Part shown: in pieces, positions 9,731 to 18,512 of the stretch
Layout of the letters: each line of letters begins with the position of its first letter
How positions within the stretch are numbered: position 1 is the first letter of the stretch
The notes under the pieces: model-generated
What the model saw: the letters and a program-made list of their open reading frames with translations, nothing else
Told to the model about the DNA's origin: nothing
Databases searched by the model: none
Made by a program: the position numbers and the translations under genes
Source of the DNA: Sphingobium sp. B2D3C
GTDB lineage: Bacteria; Pseudomonadota; Alphaproteobacteria; Sphingomonadales; Sphingomonadaceae
Direction: 5' to 3'
Assembly (NCBI RefSeq): GCF_025961835.1
Contig: NZ_JAOQOK010000001.1
Span: 2,852,001 to 2,916,000 of the forward strand
DNA length: 64,000 nt

Positions 9731-10540
9731 TCATCCCTTGTCGAGCGCGATATCCGGCGCGTCCTCGGCCTTCATGCCGATCACGTTATAGCCTGCATCG
9801 ACATGATGGATCTCGCCGGTCACGCCGGAGGCAAGATCAGACAGCAGATACAGCCCGGCCCCGCCGACATCCTCGATGGTGACGTTGCGGCGCAGCGGCG
9901 AGTTCAGCTCGTTCCACTTGAGGATGTAGCGGAAGTCGCCGATGCCCGATGCCGCGAGCGTCTTGATCGGCCCGGCCGAAATCGCGTTCACGCGGATGTT
10001 CTGCGGCCCCAGGTCCATGGCGAGATATTTGACGCTGGTCTCCAGCGCGGCCTTGGCGACGCCCATCACATTATAGTGGGGGATCACCTTCTCGGCGCCG
10101 TAATAGGTCAGCGTGACGATCGACCCGCCTTCGCTCATCATCGGCACCGCGCGCTTCGTCACGGCGACGAGGCTGTAGGCCGAGACGTTCATGGTCAGCA
10201 GGAAGTTTTCGAGACTGGTGTCGACATAACCGCCGCGCAGTTCGTTCTTGTCCGAGAAGCCGATGGCGTGGACCACGAAGTCGATGGTCGGCCAGCGCGC
10301 GGCCAGTCCCTCGAAGCAGGCATCGACAGACGCCATGTCCGACACGTCGCAGGGCAACAGAAAATCGGAGCCGACTTCCGCCGCCAGCGGGCGCACGCGC
10401 TTTTCCAGCGCCTCGCCCAGATAGGAGAAGGCCATGTGTGCGCCCTGCGCGTGAAGTGCCTTGGCAATACCCCAGGCCAGCGACTTGTCGTTGGCCAACC
10501 CCATGATGAGGCCGCGTTTGCCGGCCATAAGGCCTGTCAT
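9731..10540 (-). CDS. fabI: Enoyl-ACP reductase (NADH)
   Basis: Reduces trans-2-enoyl-ACP in the last step of each fatty-acid elongation round. 269 aa short-chain reductase with the FabI-type dinucleotide site (GLIMGLANDKSLAWGIA) and catalytic Tyr146, Tyr156 and Lys163 in the Y-x6-K arrangement (YNVMGVAK). KTLAASGIGDF is the substrate-lid region. The ATG overlaps the upstream brkB-like stop by 4 nt. This is the triclosan and isoniazid-type target class. Confidence 0.96.
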   Translation of the reverse strand: MTGLMAGKRGLIMGLANDKSLAWGIAKALHAQGAHMAFSYLGEALEKRVRPLAAEVGSDFLLPCDVSDMASVDACFEGLAARWPTIDFVVHAIGFSDKNELRGGYVDTSLENFLLTMNVSAYSLVAVTKRAVPMMSEGGSIVTLTYYGAEKVIPHYNVMGVAKAALETSVKYLAMDLGPQNIRVNAISAGPIKTLAASGIGDFRYILKWNELNSPLRRNVTIEDVGGAGLYLLSDLASGVTGEIHHVDAGYNVIGMKAEDAPDIALDKG

Positions 10541-11496
10541 GATGTTGGATCCTCCGTCTCTTCCGCCGGTTCTTCCCCGTCCGGGAAATCAGCCAGCGCG
10601 GCGTTGAGTTCGGCGCCAATTACCACGCCAAGCCCAATGATGAAGAAAAAAATGAGCGTGATCATCGCGCCCGCCAGACCGCCATAGGTCAGGCTGTAGC
10701 TGGTGATGTTCGAGAAGAAGAGCGGCAGCAGCAACGAGGTGACATACCACCAGCCTGCCGTAAACGCCGCACCGGGCCATTTCGGGAAGCGCTTGGCGCG
10801 ATAACGGCTCGGGGTCAGCGCCGCGAAGATGAAGTAAAGGGCGAGATAAAGGATGATCGCCGGCACGAAGCGGGTGGCGGTGAGAATGGCGAAAGCCTGG
10901 TCGCTGCCGGGCAGCAATTGCTCGACGATCGTCTCCGCCGCCACCAGCAGAACCTGCAGGGAAAGCGCCAGCAGCGCGCCGAAGACGCTGAGTACGATAA
11001 TCCCCATCGCCCGCAGCCGGTAGTGCCAGAAGGGCGATGTCGAGCGCGTGCCATAGGCCCGGCGGAGAATGTCGCGGATCGTCTCGATCAGGCTGCCGAC
11101 GGTCCACAGGCCGATGATCGCGCCAAGCCAGAGCAAGGGCCCGGTGCGCGCCTCCAGCACATCCACGATCGCCGGCCGCAGCACCTGCGCGACACTCGGC
11201 GGCACCGTCAGCAGAAAGCCGTTCACCGTTTCGAGGCCGGCGCGGGTGCGCCCGAGGATCTGCGCGATTGCCGCAGCAAGGATGAAGAAGGGAAAAACCG
11301 CGACCAGCGTGAGATAAGCGAGATTGCCGGCATGAATGAAGCCGTCATTATAAACACCGACCGCGACGCGCTTGACCACGGCCAAAGCGCGGCTCGCCCA
11401 GCGGCTCCGCTCGATTTCCGCGCGCAGGCGCTCGCCCCGATCACGCAACCGGCGACGGCGCGCTTCAGGCGATTGCGGAGAGGGATTGGTCAGCAC
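10537..11496 (-). CDS. YihY/BrkB-family inner-membrane protein
   Basis: 319 aa with about six transmembrane helices. Family features are the segment YNDGFIHAGNLAYLTLVAVFPF near residue 55, a long central region with SLIETIRDILRRAYG, and GAMITLIFFFIIGLGVVIGAELNA near the end. The family was once annotated as ribonuclease BN, but that activity belongs to another protein; the role is unknown. The start is GTG at 11496. The Glu-rich C-terminus (EEPAEETEDPTS) is cytoplasmic by prediction. It is co-translated with fabI. Confidence 0.88.
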   Translation of the reverse strand: MLTNPSPQSPEARRRRLRDRGERLRAEIERSRWASRALAVVKRVAVGVYNDGFIHAGNLAYLTLVAVFPFFILAAAIAQILGRTRAGLETVNGFLLTVPPSVAQVLRPAIVDVLEARTGPLLWLGAIIGLWTVGSLIETIRDILRRAYGTRSTSPFWHYRLRAMGIIVLSVFGALLALSLQVLLVAAETIVEQLLPGSDQAFAILTATRFVPAIILYLALYFIFAALTPSRYRAKRFPKWPGAAFTAGWWYVTSLLLPLFFSNITSYSLTYGGLAGAMITLIFFFIIGLGVVIGAELNAALADFPDGEEPAEETEDPTS

Positions 11497-11587
11497 GCCC
11501 GATCTCTAGAACAAAGCGGCAGGCGAGGGAATCGCGCACATGCGCCCCTCGTCGCCGGCCATAGCGCAGGGCTTGCCCGCGCCGGGA

Positions 11588-12514
11588 TCACACGCCCAGA
11601 TGCGTCCGCAACGGCCGCGTGTCGCTCCAGCTCTCCACGAAAGCCTTGAGCGCGGCATCATGGCCCGGCACGTCGATCATCAGCGTGACGAGCTGGTCAC
11701 CGCGACCACCGCTTTTGCGATGGAAACCCTTGCCCTTCAGCCGCAGCGTCTGCCCTGAATGGGCGCCCGCCGGAACGGCGAGCATCACCGGCCCATCGAC
11801 CGTGGGTACCTTGACGCGCGCGCCGGCCACGGCCTCGTTGAGGCTGATCGGCAGGTCCAGCCGCACATTGTCGCCATCGCGCTTGTAGAAAGCGTGATCG
11901 CCGATCTCGATGGTGACGATGGCATCGCCCGCGCCCGCCGGTCCCGGCTGGCCCTTGCCGCTCAGCTTCATCTGGGTGCCGTTCTCGACACCGGCAGGGA
12001 GCTTGAGATCGATGGTCTTGCCGTCCGCCAGCGTGATGCGCTGCGGCGCCAGCGTCGCGGCATCGGTGAACGGAACGGACAGGCGATAGGCCATGTTGGC
12101 GCCCCGCTGCGGCGGTGGCGCACCGCGCCCGCCAAAGCCGAAGCCGCCGCCCGGTCGCCCGCGTCCACCGCTGAACAGCCCCTCAAAAATATCCGAGAAG
12201 TCCGCGCCGCCGGCCCCGAACTCGAAGCCTTCCGGCCCGCCGCCTTGCGACCGACCCCCGCCCTGTCCGCCAAAGCCGAAGGGATGCGTGGGGTTGCCGT
12301 CGGCATCGATCTCGCCCCGGTCGAACCGGGCACGCTTGTCCTTGTCGGACAGCAGATCATAGGCGCGCGTCACCTCGGAGAATTTCTCCGCGGCCTTGGG
12401 ATTGTCCTTGTTCCGGTCCGGATGCAGCTCCTTGGCGAGCTTGCGATAGGCGGACTTGATCGCCGCCTCGTCCGCACTGCGGGGGACGCCCAGCAGCGAA
12501 TAGGGATCAGCCAT
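11588..12514 (-). CDS. DnaJ/CbpA-type co-chaperone without zinc-finger domain
   Basis: 308 aa. The J domain at residues 1-70 has the HPD motif in AKELHPDRNKDN, which stimulates DnaK ATPase. A Gly/Phe-rich linker spans about 75-130. The C-terminal substrate-binding beta domains follow (LKLPAGVENGTQMKLSGKG and the related LAVPAGAHSGQTLRLKGKG). The CxxCxGxG zinc repeats of full DnaJ are absent, so this is a type II (CbpA-like) protein. ATG start at 12514. Confidence 0.92.
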   Translation of the reverse strand: MADPYSLLGVPRSADEAAIKSAYRKLAKELHPDRNKDNPKAAEKFSEVTRAYDLLSDKDKRARFDRGEIDADGNPTHPFGFGGQGGGRSQGGGPEGFEFGAGGADFSDIFEGLFSGGRGRPGGGFGFGGRGAPPPQRGANMAYRLSVPFTDAATLAPQRITLADGKTIDLKLPAGVENGTQMKLSGKGQPGPAGAGDAIVTIEIGDHAFYKRDGDNVRLDLPISLNEAVAGARVKVPTVDGPVMLAVPAGAHSGQTLRLKGKGFHRKSGGRGDQLVTLMIDVPGHDAALKAFVESWSDTRPLRTHLGV

Positions 12515-12607
12515 GTCGTTCTACCCACCCGTTCACGAAGATATCATGCCTCATGGCATTCATCTGGCGATTGCGGCGCGGCGCCGCAAGTGGGGATGCG
12601 CGTGCGG

Positions 12608-13303
12608 CTAGCGCGCGGCGACGCGTGCCGGCCCGTTCGGAAAGCGCTCGAACATCGCCTCGGCGAGGCGCGTGGCGATCGCCTGGTCGCTCCAGCGCGA
12701 ATCGCCCTCGCGCGTCGCGATCTCGGCCCGGCCTTCCCACAGGGGCGCGCCGGTAGCCTTGTCGAGGATGCGCGCTTCCATGCGGGTCGACACCAGCGCC
12801 TTGCGCGGTTTGGAGAGATCGACAGCGAGCGCCATGCCCATTGTCGATCCATAGGTACCGGTTCCGACCATCATTTCGCCGCTCACCGGCTTGCGCTTGG
12901 TCTCCTCGGGCACCAGCACCTCGCGGCGGATGCGCAGTTCGGTCACCTGCCCGCTCTCGCCTTCGCTGTGCGCCAGCGTATCATAGCCAGCCTTCACCAA
13001 CTGATCGATCACCGCCGCTTCAAACGGCGCGGTGCCCGCGACGTCATCGACCGCGCCGGTCAGCGTCGAAACCTGGACTGGCCCGCTGCCGAGCCGCGCG
13101 GCCCCGCCCTCGGCGGTGAACTGTGCGGCATCGACCTGCCCTTCGCGCGAGTCACGGCCACTGCTCACCAAAGGTGCACGCGGCGAATCGATGCGAGAGC
13201 CGCCCCAGCGATCCGGACCGCGACCCCATTGGGCGACGCCCGGCGCGGCCATCGCGAGGAGGGAGAGGGCAGCGATGAAGCGGACAGGGACGGAGGCGTT
13301 CAT
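12608..13303 (-). CDS. Secreted DUF4136-like protein
   Basis: 231 aa. A Sec signal peptide is clear (VRFIAALSLLAMAAPGVAQ, cleavage near residue 25). The mature part has an Arg/Gly/Ser-rich stretch, a region with AAVIDQLVKAGYDTL, and a C-terminus with WEGRAEI and IATRLAEAMFERFP. These features recall the DUF4136 family of periplasmic proteins or lipoproteins, but I hold that loosely. The start is the ATG at 13303, preceded by GAGGA; upstream in-frame codons lack both a ribosome-binding site and a signal peptide. Confidence 0.75.
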   Translation of the reverse strand: MNASVPVRFIAALSLLAMAAPGVAQWGRGPDRWGGSRIDSPRAPLVSSGRDSREGQVDAAQFTAEGGAARLGSGPVQVSTLTGAVDDVAGTAPFEAAVIDQLVKAGYDTLAHSEGESGQVTELRIRREVLVPEETKRKPVSGEMMVGTGTYGSTMGMALAVDLSKPRKALVSTRMEARILDKATGAPLWEGRAEIATREGDSRWSDQAIATRLAEAMFERFPNGPARVAAR

Positions 13304-13476
13304 GGTGGTCCTCTTGCGCAGAGCTTGTTTCCGCGCCAGCCCACCCAACTGGTCCAGCATCGGCCCGCATAGTCTATCGACCCGCGCCTTGCCCCCATAT
13401 GAATGGGCATCGCGCCTCCGGGGCACGAAGCGACAGGAGAGTTTCCACGCGCGGCCGCACAGGCTAGGTGAAGCGC

Positions 13477-14097
13477 ATGATGACACAGACCGCGACCTCA
13501 TCCGAGCCGACCACGCTGACGGACGATCCCTTCGCCCTCTTCGCCCAATGGATGGCCGACGCCCGCGCCAGTGAGCCCAATGATCCCGAGGCCATGGCGC
13601 TCTCGACCGTCGATGCGCAGGGCCGACCCTCCACCCGCATGGTCTTGCTCAAGGGCTATGGACCGGAAGGCTTCACCTTCTACACCAATTTCGAGAGCCG
13701 TAAGGCCGGGGAACTGCTCGCCCATCCCGAGGCGGCCCTGCTGTTCCACTGGAAGTCGCTGCGGCGCCAGATCCGTATCGAGGGACCGGTTGGTCCGGTG
13801 GATGCCGCAACGGCGGACGCCTATTTCGCCTCGCGCCCGCGCGTGTCGCAAATCGGCGCCTGGGCATCCGATCAATCCCGGCCGCTGGATGCGCGCGAGA
13901 CCTTCGAGGATCGCATCAGGGAGATCGAGGCGCGCTTCGCCGGCGTCGACGTGCCCCGCCCGCCGCACTGGTCGGGCTTCCGCCTTGCCCCGCGCGCAAT
14001 CGAGTTCTGGCTGGACCGGGCCTTCCGCCTCCACGAGCGTCGCCGCTATGAGGCCGACAACGTGGGTCGCTGGGCCGCGCAGATGCTCTATCCATGA
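13477..14097 (+). CDS. pdxH: Pyridoxamine 5'-phosphate oxidase
   Basis: FMN enzyme that makes pyridoxal 5'-phosphate from PNP or PMP. About 206 aa. FMN- and substrate-binding segments are STRMVLLKGYGPEGFTFYTN, SRKAGELLAHP, LFHWKSLRRQIRIEG and the C-terminal WLDRAFRLHERRRYE. The start is one of two consecutive ATGs (13477 or 13480) behind AGGTGA. The next gene starts 11 nt after the stop. Confidence 0.95.
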   Translation: MMTQTATSSEPTTLTDDPFALFAQWMADARASEPNDPEAMALSTVDAQGRPSTRMVLLKGYGPEGFTFYTNFESRKAGELLAHPEAALLFHWKSLRRQIRIEGPVGPVDAATADAYFASRPRVSQIGAWASDQSRPLDARETFEDRIREIEARFAGVDVPRPPHWSGFRLAPRAIEFWLDRAFRLHERRRYEADNVGRWAAQMLYP

Positions 14098-14107
14098 GGC
14101 ATGGCCG

Positions 14108-15112
14108 GTGAGTGCGGCGACGCCTCCGGCGCGCGAGGATCATCTCGCCACGACCGGCGCGATCAATCGCAAGGCCGCGCTCGCCAGCGTCGCCGTGGCG
14201 CTCATTCTCGCGGCGGCCAAGAGCTGGGCCGTGCTGCGCACCGAGTCCATCGCCATGCTTGGCTCATTGGCGGACACCGGGCTGGATCTGGTTGCCAGCC
14301 TCGTCACGCTCTTCGCCGTCCGCCTCGCCGCGCGCCCGGCGGATTACGACCACCGGTTCGGCCACGGGAAGGCGGAGGCTCTGGCCGCATTGTTTCAGGT
14401 CTCGCTGATCAGCGTTGCCGCCGTGCTCATCATCCTGCGCTCGGTCGAGCGGTTCGGCAGCGCCGGCACACCCACGGCGATCGAATATGGCATCGGCGTC
14501 TCCATCCTCGCCATCGTGCTGACCATCCTGCTCGTCAGCTATCAGGCACGCGCGATCCGGGCGACGGGATCGGTCGCGATCAGCGCGGACAGCCTGCATT
14601 ATCGCAGCGACCTGCTGCTCAATGGCTCGGTCATCCTCGCGCTGGTTCTGGAAACGGCGCTGCACCTGCGCGGCGCGGACGCGCTCTTCGGCCTCGGCAT
14701 CGGCCTGTGGCTGGCGCTCAATGCGGGCCGGACGGCGATGCACGCCATTGGCGAGCTGATGGACAAGGAATGGCCGCTGGAAAAGCGCCAGCGCTTCCTC
14801 GACATTGCCGAGCGGCACCCCGCCCTGCACGGCATCCACGATCTGCGGACCCGCAGCAGCGGATCGCATGACATCGCCCAGTTCCACATCTGGCTCGACC
14901 CGCACATGTCGCTAAAACAGGCGCATGACGTGATGGAGGACATCACCCGCGACCTGACCGCCGACTTCCCCGGCCTGGAGCTGATCATCCACCCCGACCC
15001 CGCCGACCAGCCGGAAAGCGACCTGCTCACCCAGCAGGATGCCCGCACGGTGCTCGTCAACGAAGCCGCCGCGAGCGACAAGACGCCCGGGCCGGAGACG
15101 CCCGCCCCATGA
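14108..15112 (+). CDS. Cation diffusion facilitator (FieF/YiiP-like metal efflux)
   Basis: 334 aa. Four to six membrane helices occupy residues about 20-210 and a cytoplasmic ferredoxin-like domain follows. Transport-site residues match the HD-DD pattern of Zn2+/H+ antiporters: DxxxD in SLADTGLDL (helix 2) and HxxxD in DSLHYRSDLLLN (helix 5). The HRFGHGKAEALAAL loop is also typical. The start is the GTG at 14108 with GAGG 8 nt upstream. The stop overlaps the PhzF-family start by 4 nt. Confidence 0.92.
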   Translation: MSAATPPAREDHLATTGAINRKAALASVAVALILAAAKSWAVLRTESIAMLGSLADTGLDLVASLVTLFAVRLAARPADYDHRFGHGKAEALAALFQVSLISVAAVLIILRSVERFGSAGTPTAIEYGIGVSILAIVLTILLVSYQARAIRATGSVAISADSLHYRSDLLLNGSVILALVLETALHLRGADALFGLGIGLWLALNAGRTAMHAIGELMDKEWPLEKRQRFLDIAERHPALHGIHDLRTRSSGSHDIAQFHIWLDPHMSLKQAHDVMEDITRDLTADFPGLELIIHPDPADQPESDLLTQQDARTVLVNEAAASDKTPGPETPAP

Positions 15113-15927
15113 CGGCAGCGCCGATGATCCTCCCTTTCGTCCAGGTCGATGCCTTTGCGCATGCGCCGTTCACCGGCAACCCCGCCGCTGTCATGCCGCT
15201 GGATCACTGGCTGGCGGACGATGTGCTGCAGGCGATCGCGCAGGAGAATAACCTCGCGGAGACTGCCTTCGCCGTGCCGCTCCCGCCCGGCGCCGGGGCG
15301 GACTATGACTTGCGCTGGTTCACGCCGACCGTGGAAGTCGCGCTGTGCGGCCACGCCACGCTGGCGAGCGGTCATGCCCTGATGGGCGCCGCGCGACAGA
15401 GCCTGCGCTTCCGCACACAGCAGGCCGGGGATCTGGTGGTCGAACGCGTGGCGGGCGGTGAAGGCGATACCTACCGGCTCGATCTGCCGGGCATGGCCAT
15501 GACGCCGGCGGACCTTTCAGAAATCGCTGCCCTGCTCGGTAGCCCCGCGCCGCAGGAGACGCACGCCCGCGACGGCGGCTATCGCCTGCTCGTCTATGCG
15601 GACGACGCGCAAGTGCGCGCGCTGCGCCCCGATTTCGCGGCGCTCGGCAAGCTCGGCAATTTGCTCATCATCGCCACCGCGCCGGGCGCCGAGACCGATA
15701 TCGTCAGCCGCGCCTTCGTGCCGGGCGCAGGGATCGACGAAGACCCGGTGACCGGCTCGGCCCATTGCCTGCTCACGCCCTATTGGAGCGACCGGCTCGG
15801 CCGCGACCGCTTCACCGCCTATCAGGCCAGCGCGCGCGGCGGCTATGTCGACTGCGAACGCACCGGCGACCGCGTCATTCTCACCGGTCGATGCCGCACC
15901 GTGATCGAGGGGCAGTTTTTGCTCTGA
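15109..15927 (+). CDS. PhzF-family isomerase/epimerase
   Basis: 272 aa, diaminopimelate-epimerase fold. N-terminal half: FVQVDAFAHAPFTGNPAAV and the catalytic Glu in QENNLAETAF. C-terminal half: DEDPVTGSAHCLL, the second phosphate-binding-type loop. PhzF itself isomerises a phenazine precursor, but most homologues are of unknown substrate, and no phenazine genes are nearby. Translationally coupled to the metal exporter. Confidence 0.9.
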   Translation: MTAAPMILPFVQVDAFAHAPFTGNPAAVMPLDHWLADDVLQAIAQENNLAETAFAVPLPPGAGADYDLRWFTPTVEVALCGHATLASGHALMGAARQSLRFRTQQAGDLVVERVAGGEGDTYRLDLPGMAMTPADLSEIAALLGSPAPQETHARDGGYRLLVYADDAQVRALRPDFAALGKLGNLLIIATAPGAETDIVSRAFVPGAGIDEDPVTGSAHCLLTPYWSDRLGRDRFTAYQASARGGYVDCERTGDRVILTGRCRTVIEGQFLL

Positions 15928-15939
15928 GTGCAACCCGCG

Positions 15940-17052
15940 TCAGGAGAAGCGCCGAACCAGCCGCGCCATGGCTTCGCGCAGGGCGTCCATGTCTTCCTCG
16001 CGGGTGATGCCGAGGCGGACGATGACCAGTCGCTGCTCGGGCGAAACCAGCACGAACTGGCCGCGCTCGCCCACCGCCGCCATCACGCCGGCACCGGCCT
16101 GGCCCGGAAAGAGCGGTGAGGGGTCGCCACCCCGGTTGAGCCAGAGATGCCCACCAAATGCGGCATGCGCCGGCGATGGCGCCGTCATGAAATCGAACCA
16201 GGGGTCGGCAATGAGCTGGCGCCCCGCGACATGGCCGCGCTGGCGGATGAGTTCGCCGATCGTCGCATAGTCGCGCGCCGTCATATGCATCATCAGCGCG
16301 CCCTCGAGCGTCCCGCGCGCATCAAATTCCGGCACGAAATCCTTGAGCCCGAGCGGTTTCGCGAAGCGGGCATCGAGAAACCGCGCCATGGCGGCGCGCC
16401 GGGCGAGCGGATCATGGCTCGCGGTCAGCCTGTCGGTCATGATGCCGGTGAGGATCATGGTGCTGCCCGCGCTCGGCGCGAAGGTCGCGCCCGGCGCCTG
16501 CACCAGCGGCTTGGCGGCCGCGAACGCCGCCTGATCCACGCTGCCCTCCCCCGCGAGCATCGCCAGCGTGTCGCTCGGCTCGCCCGGTTGCCAATCCTCG
16601 CGATATTGCAGGCCACTGCTCATCTGCAGCAGGTGCCGCAAGCTGATCGCGGCGCGCGGATCGCCGGTCTGTCGCCAAGCGGCCACGGGGGCCGGATCGT
16701 CGAGCGCCAGCAGCCCGTCCGAGACCATCATGCCGGCGATGAGGCCAGTAACGGTGCGGGCAATCGACCAGCTGAAAAAGCGGCTCTGCGGCGTGAACCC
16801 ATCGGCATAGCGCTCGGCGACAATCTCGCCCCCGCGCATCACGATGAGCGCGCGTGTTTCGCCCACGTCTGCGCCATCGCCGGGATCGAACAGCGGGTCC
16901 ACCGCCTCGCGCAGCGCCATGGCGGAGAGGCCGGGGCTGTCCTTCAGCACGGCATAGCGGCTGGCCGGCACGTCCTGCGACGCACCCGCCCCGGCGAGCA
17001 TCAGGCTGGCGGCGGTGACGCACAGCCAGCGGGAAAGGCTTTTGATCTTCAT
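15940..17052 (-). CDS. Beta-lactamase-fold serine hydrolase with SxxR in place of SxxK
   Basis: 370 aa with a Sec signal peptide (WLCVTAASLMLAGAGASQ). PF00144-type features are RFFSWSIARTVTGLIAG, the Tyr motif in HMTARDYATIGELIRQRG, and GGHLWLNRGG towards the C-terminus. The motif aligning with SxxK reads Ser96-Ile-Ala-Arg99, so the general-base Lys is Arg. It may be a weakened or altered hydrolase (esterase, DD-peptidase or 6-aminohexanoate-dimer hydrolase type) or a non-catalytic binder. The start is the ATG at 17052; the divergent neighbour starts 44 nt away. Confidence 0.85.
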   Translation of the reverse strand: MKIKSLSRWLCVTAASLMLAGAGASQDVPASRYAVLKDSPGLSAMALREAVDPLFDPGDGADVGETRALIVMRGGEIVAERYADGFTPQSRFFSWSIARTVTGLIAGMMVSDGLLALDDPAPVAAWRQTGDPRAAISLRHLLQMSSGLQYREDWQPGEPSDTLAMLAGEGSVDQAAFAAAKPLVQAPGATFAPSAGSTMILTGIMTDRLTASHDPLARRAAMARFLDARFAKPLGLKDFVPEFDARGTLEGALMMHMTARDYATIGELIRQRGHVAGRQLIADPWFDFMTAPSPAHAAFGGHLWLNRGGDPSPLFPGQAGAGVMAAVGERGQFVLVSPEQRLVIVRLGITREEDMDALREAMARLVRRFS

Positions 17053-17096
17053 GGCGCGCGGCCTTATCACGCAGCGCGATGAAAGGGGATAATCAG

Positions 17097-17450
17097 ATGT
17101 GGGGGCAGCGCGATCGTCTCAAGCCCAAGGCCATGATGAAGCGCGCGAGCGGCTGGTTCGCCCTGCTGCCGGTGGTTCTGGTCGCCTTCTGGGTCGCGGT
17201 GAGCTGGCCCGGCTGGCAGCGGGAGGCCGACCAGGCCGCCGGCCTCGCCGCGCGCCTGGGCTGCTCGTGCCGCTATGTCGAGAATCGCCCGCTCGAAAGC
17301 TGCCAGAGCGATCTCGCCGGCGTGCCGTGGATGGCGCTGGTGCGCTATGAGGATGCACCCGAGGCCCGGCGCCTGACCGCCAAGATACCCATGCTGGCCA
17401 CGCGATCCGCGCGGCTCAAGCCCGGCTTCGGCTGCATGCCCGAGCGCTGA
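17097..17450 (+). CDS. Small single-pass membrane protein of unknown function
   Basis: 117 aa. One membrane segment (GWFALLPVVLVAFWVAVSW) near residues 18-38 anchors it with an Nin orientation predicted by the preceding basic residues. The outer part has four cysteines (LGCSCRYVENRPLESC and a C-terminal FGCMPER) that could form disulfides. The start at 17097 is set by AAAGGGG 8 nt upstream. It is divergent from the serine hydrolase, with which it may share a promoter region. No family recognised. Confidence 0.75.
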   Translation: MWGQRDRLKPKAMMKRASGWFALLPVVLVAFWVAVSWPGWQREADQAAGLAARLGCSCRYVENRPLESCQSDLAGVPWMALVRYEDAPEARRLTAKIPMLATRSARLKPGFGCMPER

Positions 17451-17475
17451 GGGGCGTAGGGTGGCCCGTCATATC

Positions 17476-17498
17476 TCCCCTCCTCTTCAGAGGAGGGA
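17476..17498. repeat. Palindromic repeat, family B (CCCTCCTC-TTCA-GAGGAGGG)
   Basis: Short inverted repeat with TTCA loop between two convergent genes (ends at 17450 and 17509). The same palindrome occurs at 45553-45574 and, with TAAA loop, at 45642-45663. Its position suggests it can act as a bidirectional terminator as well as being a dispersed REP-like element. Confidence 0.7.
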
Positions 17499-17508
17499 CT
17501 AAGATAGA

Positions 17509-18438
17509 TCAGTGCCTGCCGCGCAGCCGCTGGATGAGGTGCACCACCGCCGCCACCACCAAGCCGACGAGGAAGCCGAACAGCGCCGCCAGCATCGCGC
17601 TGATCGTCCAGACAATCACCGGCGCGTGGCTCACCGCTTCGGCAATGGCGTGTTGGCCATGGGGCAGCACAGCCAGCGGCGTGCCTTCCAGCCCGTGCAG
17701 AATGATCCCGCCGCCGACCCACAGCATCGCCACCATGCCGATCGATTCGAGCAGGCTCAGCACCCCCGGCATCATCCGCACCAGCCCGCGACCGACCCGC
17801 TGGACCAAAGGACCACCGGTCTTGGCCAGATGCAGACCGATATCGTCGAGCTTCACGATCAACCCGACCACACCATAGACCGCGACGGTGACCAGCAGGC
17901 CGACGACGGCGAGGACCAGCGCCTGCGTGAGCAGCGGGCGACTTGCCACGTCCGCCAGGGCAATCGCCATGATCTCGGCCGAGAGAATGAGGTCGGTGCG
18001 GATCGCGCCAGAAACTTTCGCCTTTTCCAGCGCCACGGCGTCGCCATCGGCGGGGAGCATGTCCTCCTCCTGCGCATGGCCGCCCCGCAGCATCTCGATG
18101 ATCTTCTCGGCCCCCTCGAAAGCGAGGAAGGTGCCGCCGACCATCAGCAGTGGCGTGATCGCTTGCGGCAGAAATGCACTGAGCAGAAGCGCGAGCGGCA
18201 AAAGGATGAGGAGCTTGTTGCGAATGGACCCGAGCGCGATGCGCCAGATCATCGGCAGCTCGCGTTGCGGCGAAAAGCCGGTGACGTAGGTCGGCGTCAC
18301 GGCGGCATCGTCCACCACCACGCCGGCCGTCTTCACGCTGGCCCGGCCGGCAGCGGCCGTCACATCGTCGACGGATGCCGCAGCAAGGCGGGCGATGGCG
18401 GCGACGTCGTCAAGCAGGGCGGCGAGGCCGGAGGCCAT
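17509..18438 (-). CDS. DUF808 (YedI-like) inner-membrane protein
   Basis: 309 aa with about six hydrophobic helices. The N-terminus GLAALLDDVAAIARLAAASVDDV and the central segments RELPMIWRIALGSIRNKLLIL and FLAFEGAEKIIEML are characteristic of the DUF808 family. The family has no established function. ATG start at 18438. The C-terminus ends in a basic stretch (LIQRLRGRH). Confidence 0.9.
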   Translation of the reverse strand: MASGLAALLDDVAAIARLAAASVDDVTAAAGRASVKTAGVVVDDAAVTPTYVTGFSPQRELPMIWRIALGSIRNKLLILLPLALLLSAFLPQAITPLLMVGGTFLAFEGAEKIIEMLRGGHAQEEDMLPADGDAVALEKAKVSGAIRTDLILSAEIMAIALADVASRPLLTQALVLAVVGLLVTVAVYGVVGLIVKLDDIGLHLAKTGGPLVQRVGRGLVRMMPGVLSLLESIGMVAMLWVGGGIILHGLEGTPLAVLPHGQHAIAEAVSHAPVIVWTISAMLAALFGFLVGLVVAAVVHLIQRLRGRH

Positions 18439-18512
18439 AAGGAATGCTCCTCGTCAGGATAGTGCAGCCACCCTGCCTGATTTCCCGGCGGGCGGAAAGA
18501 TCGGGCAACAGG

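Noticed and set aside
15109..15927. Phenazine biosynthesis locus
   Set aside because: Only a PhzF-fold protein is present; no other phenazine genes occur nearby.
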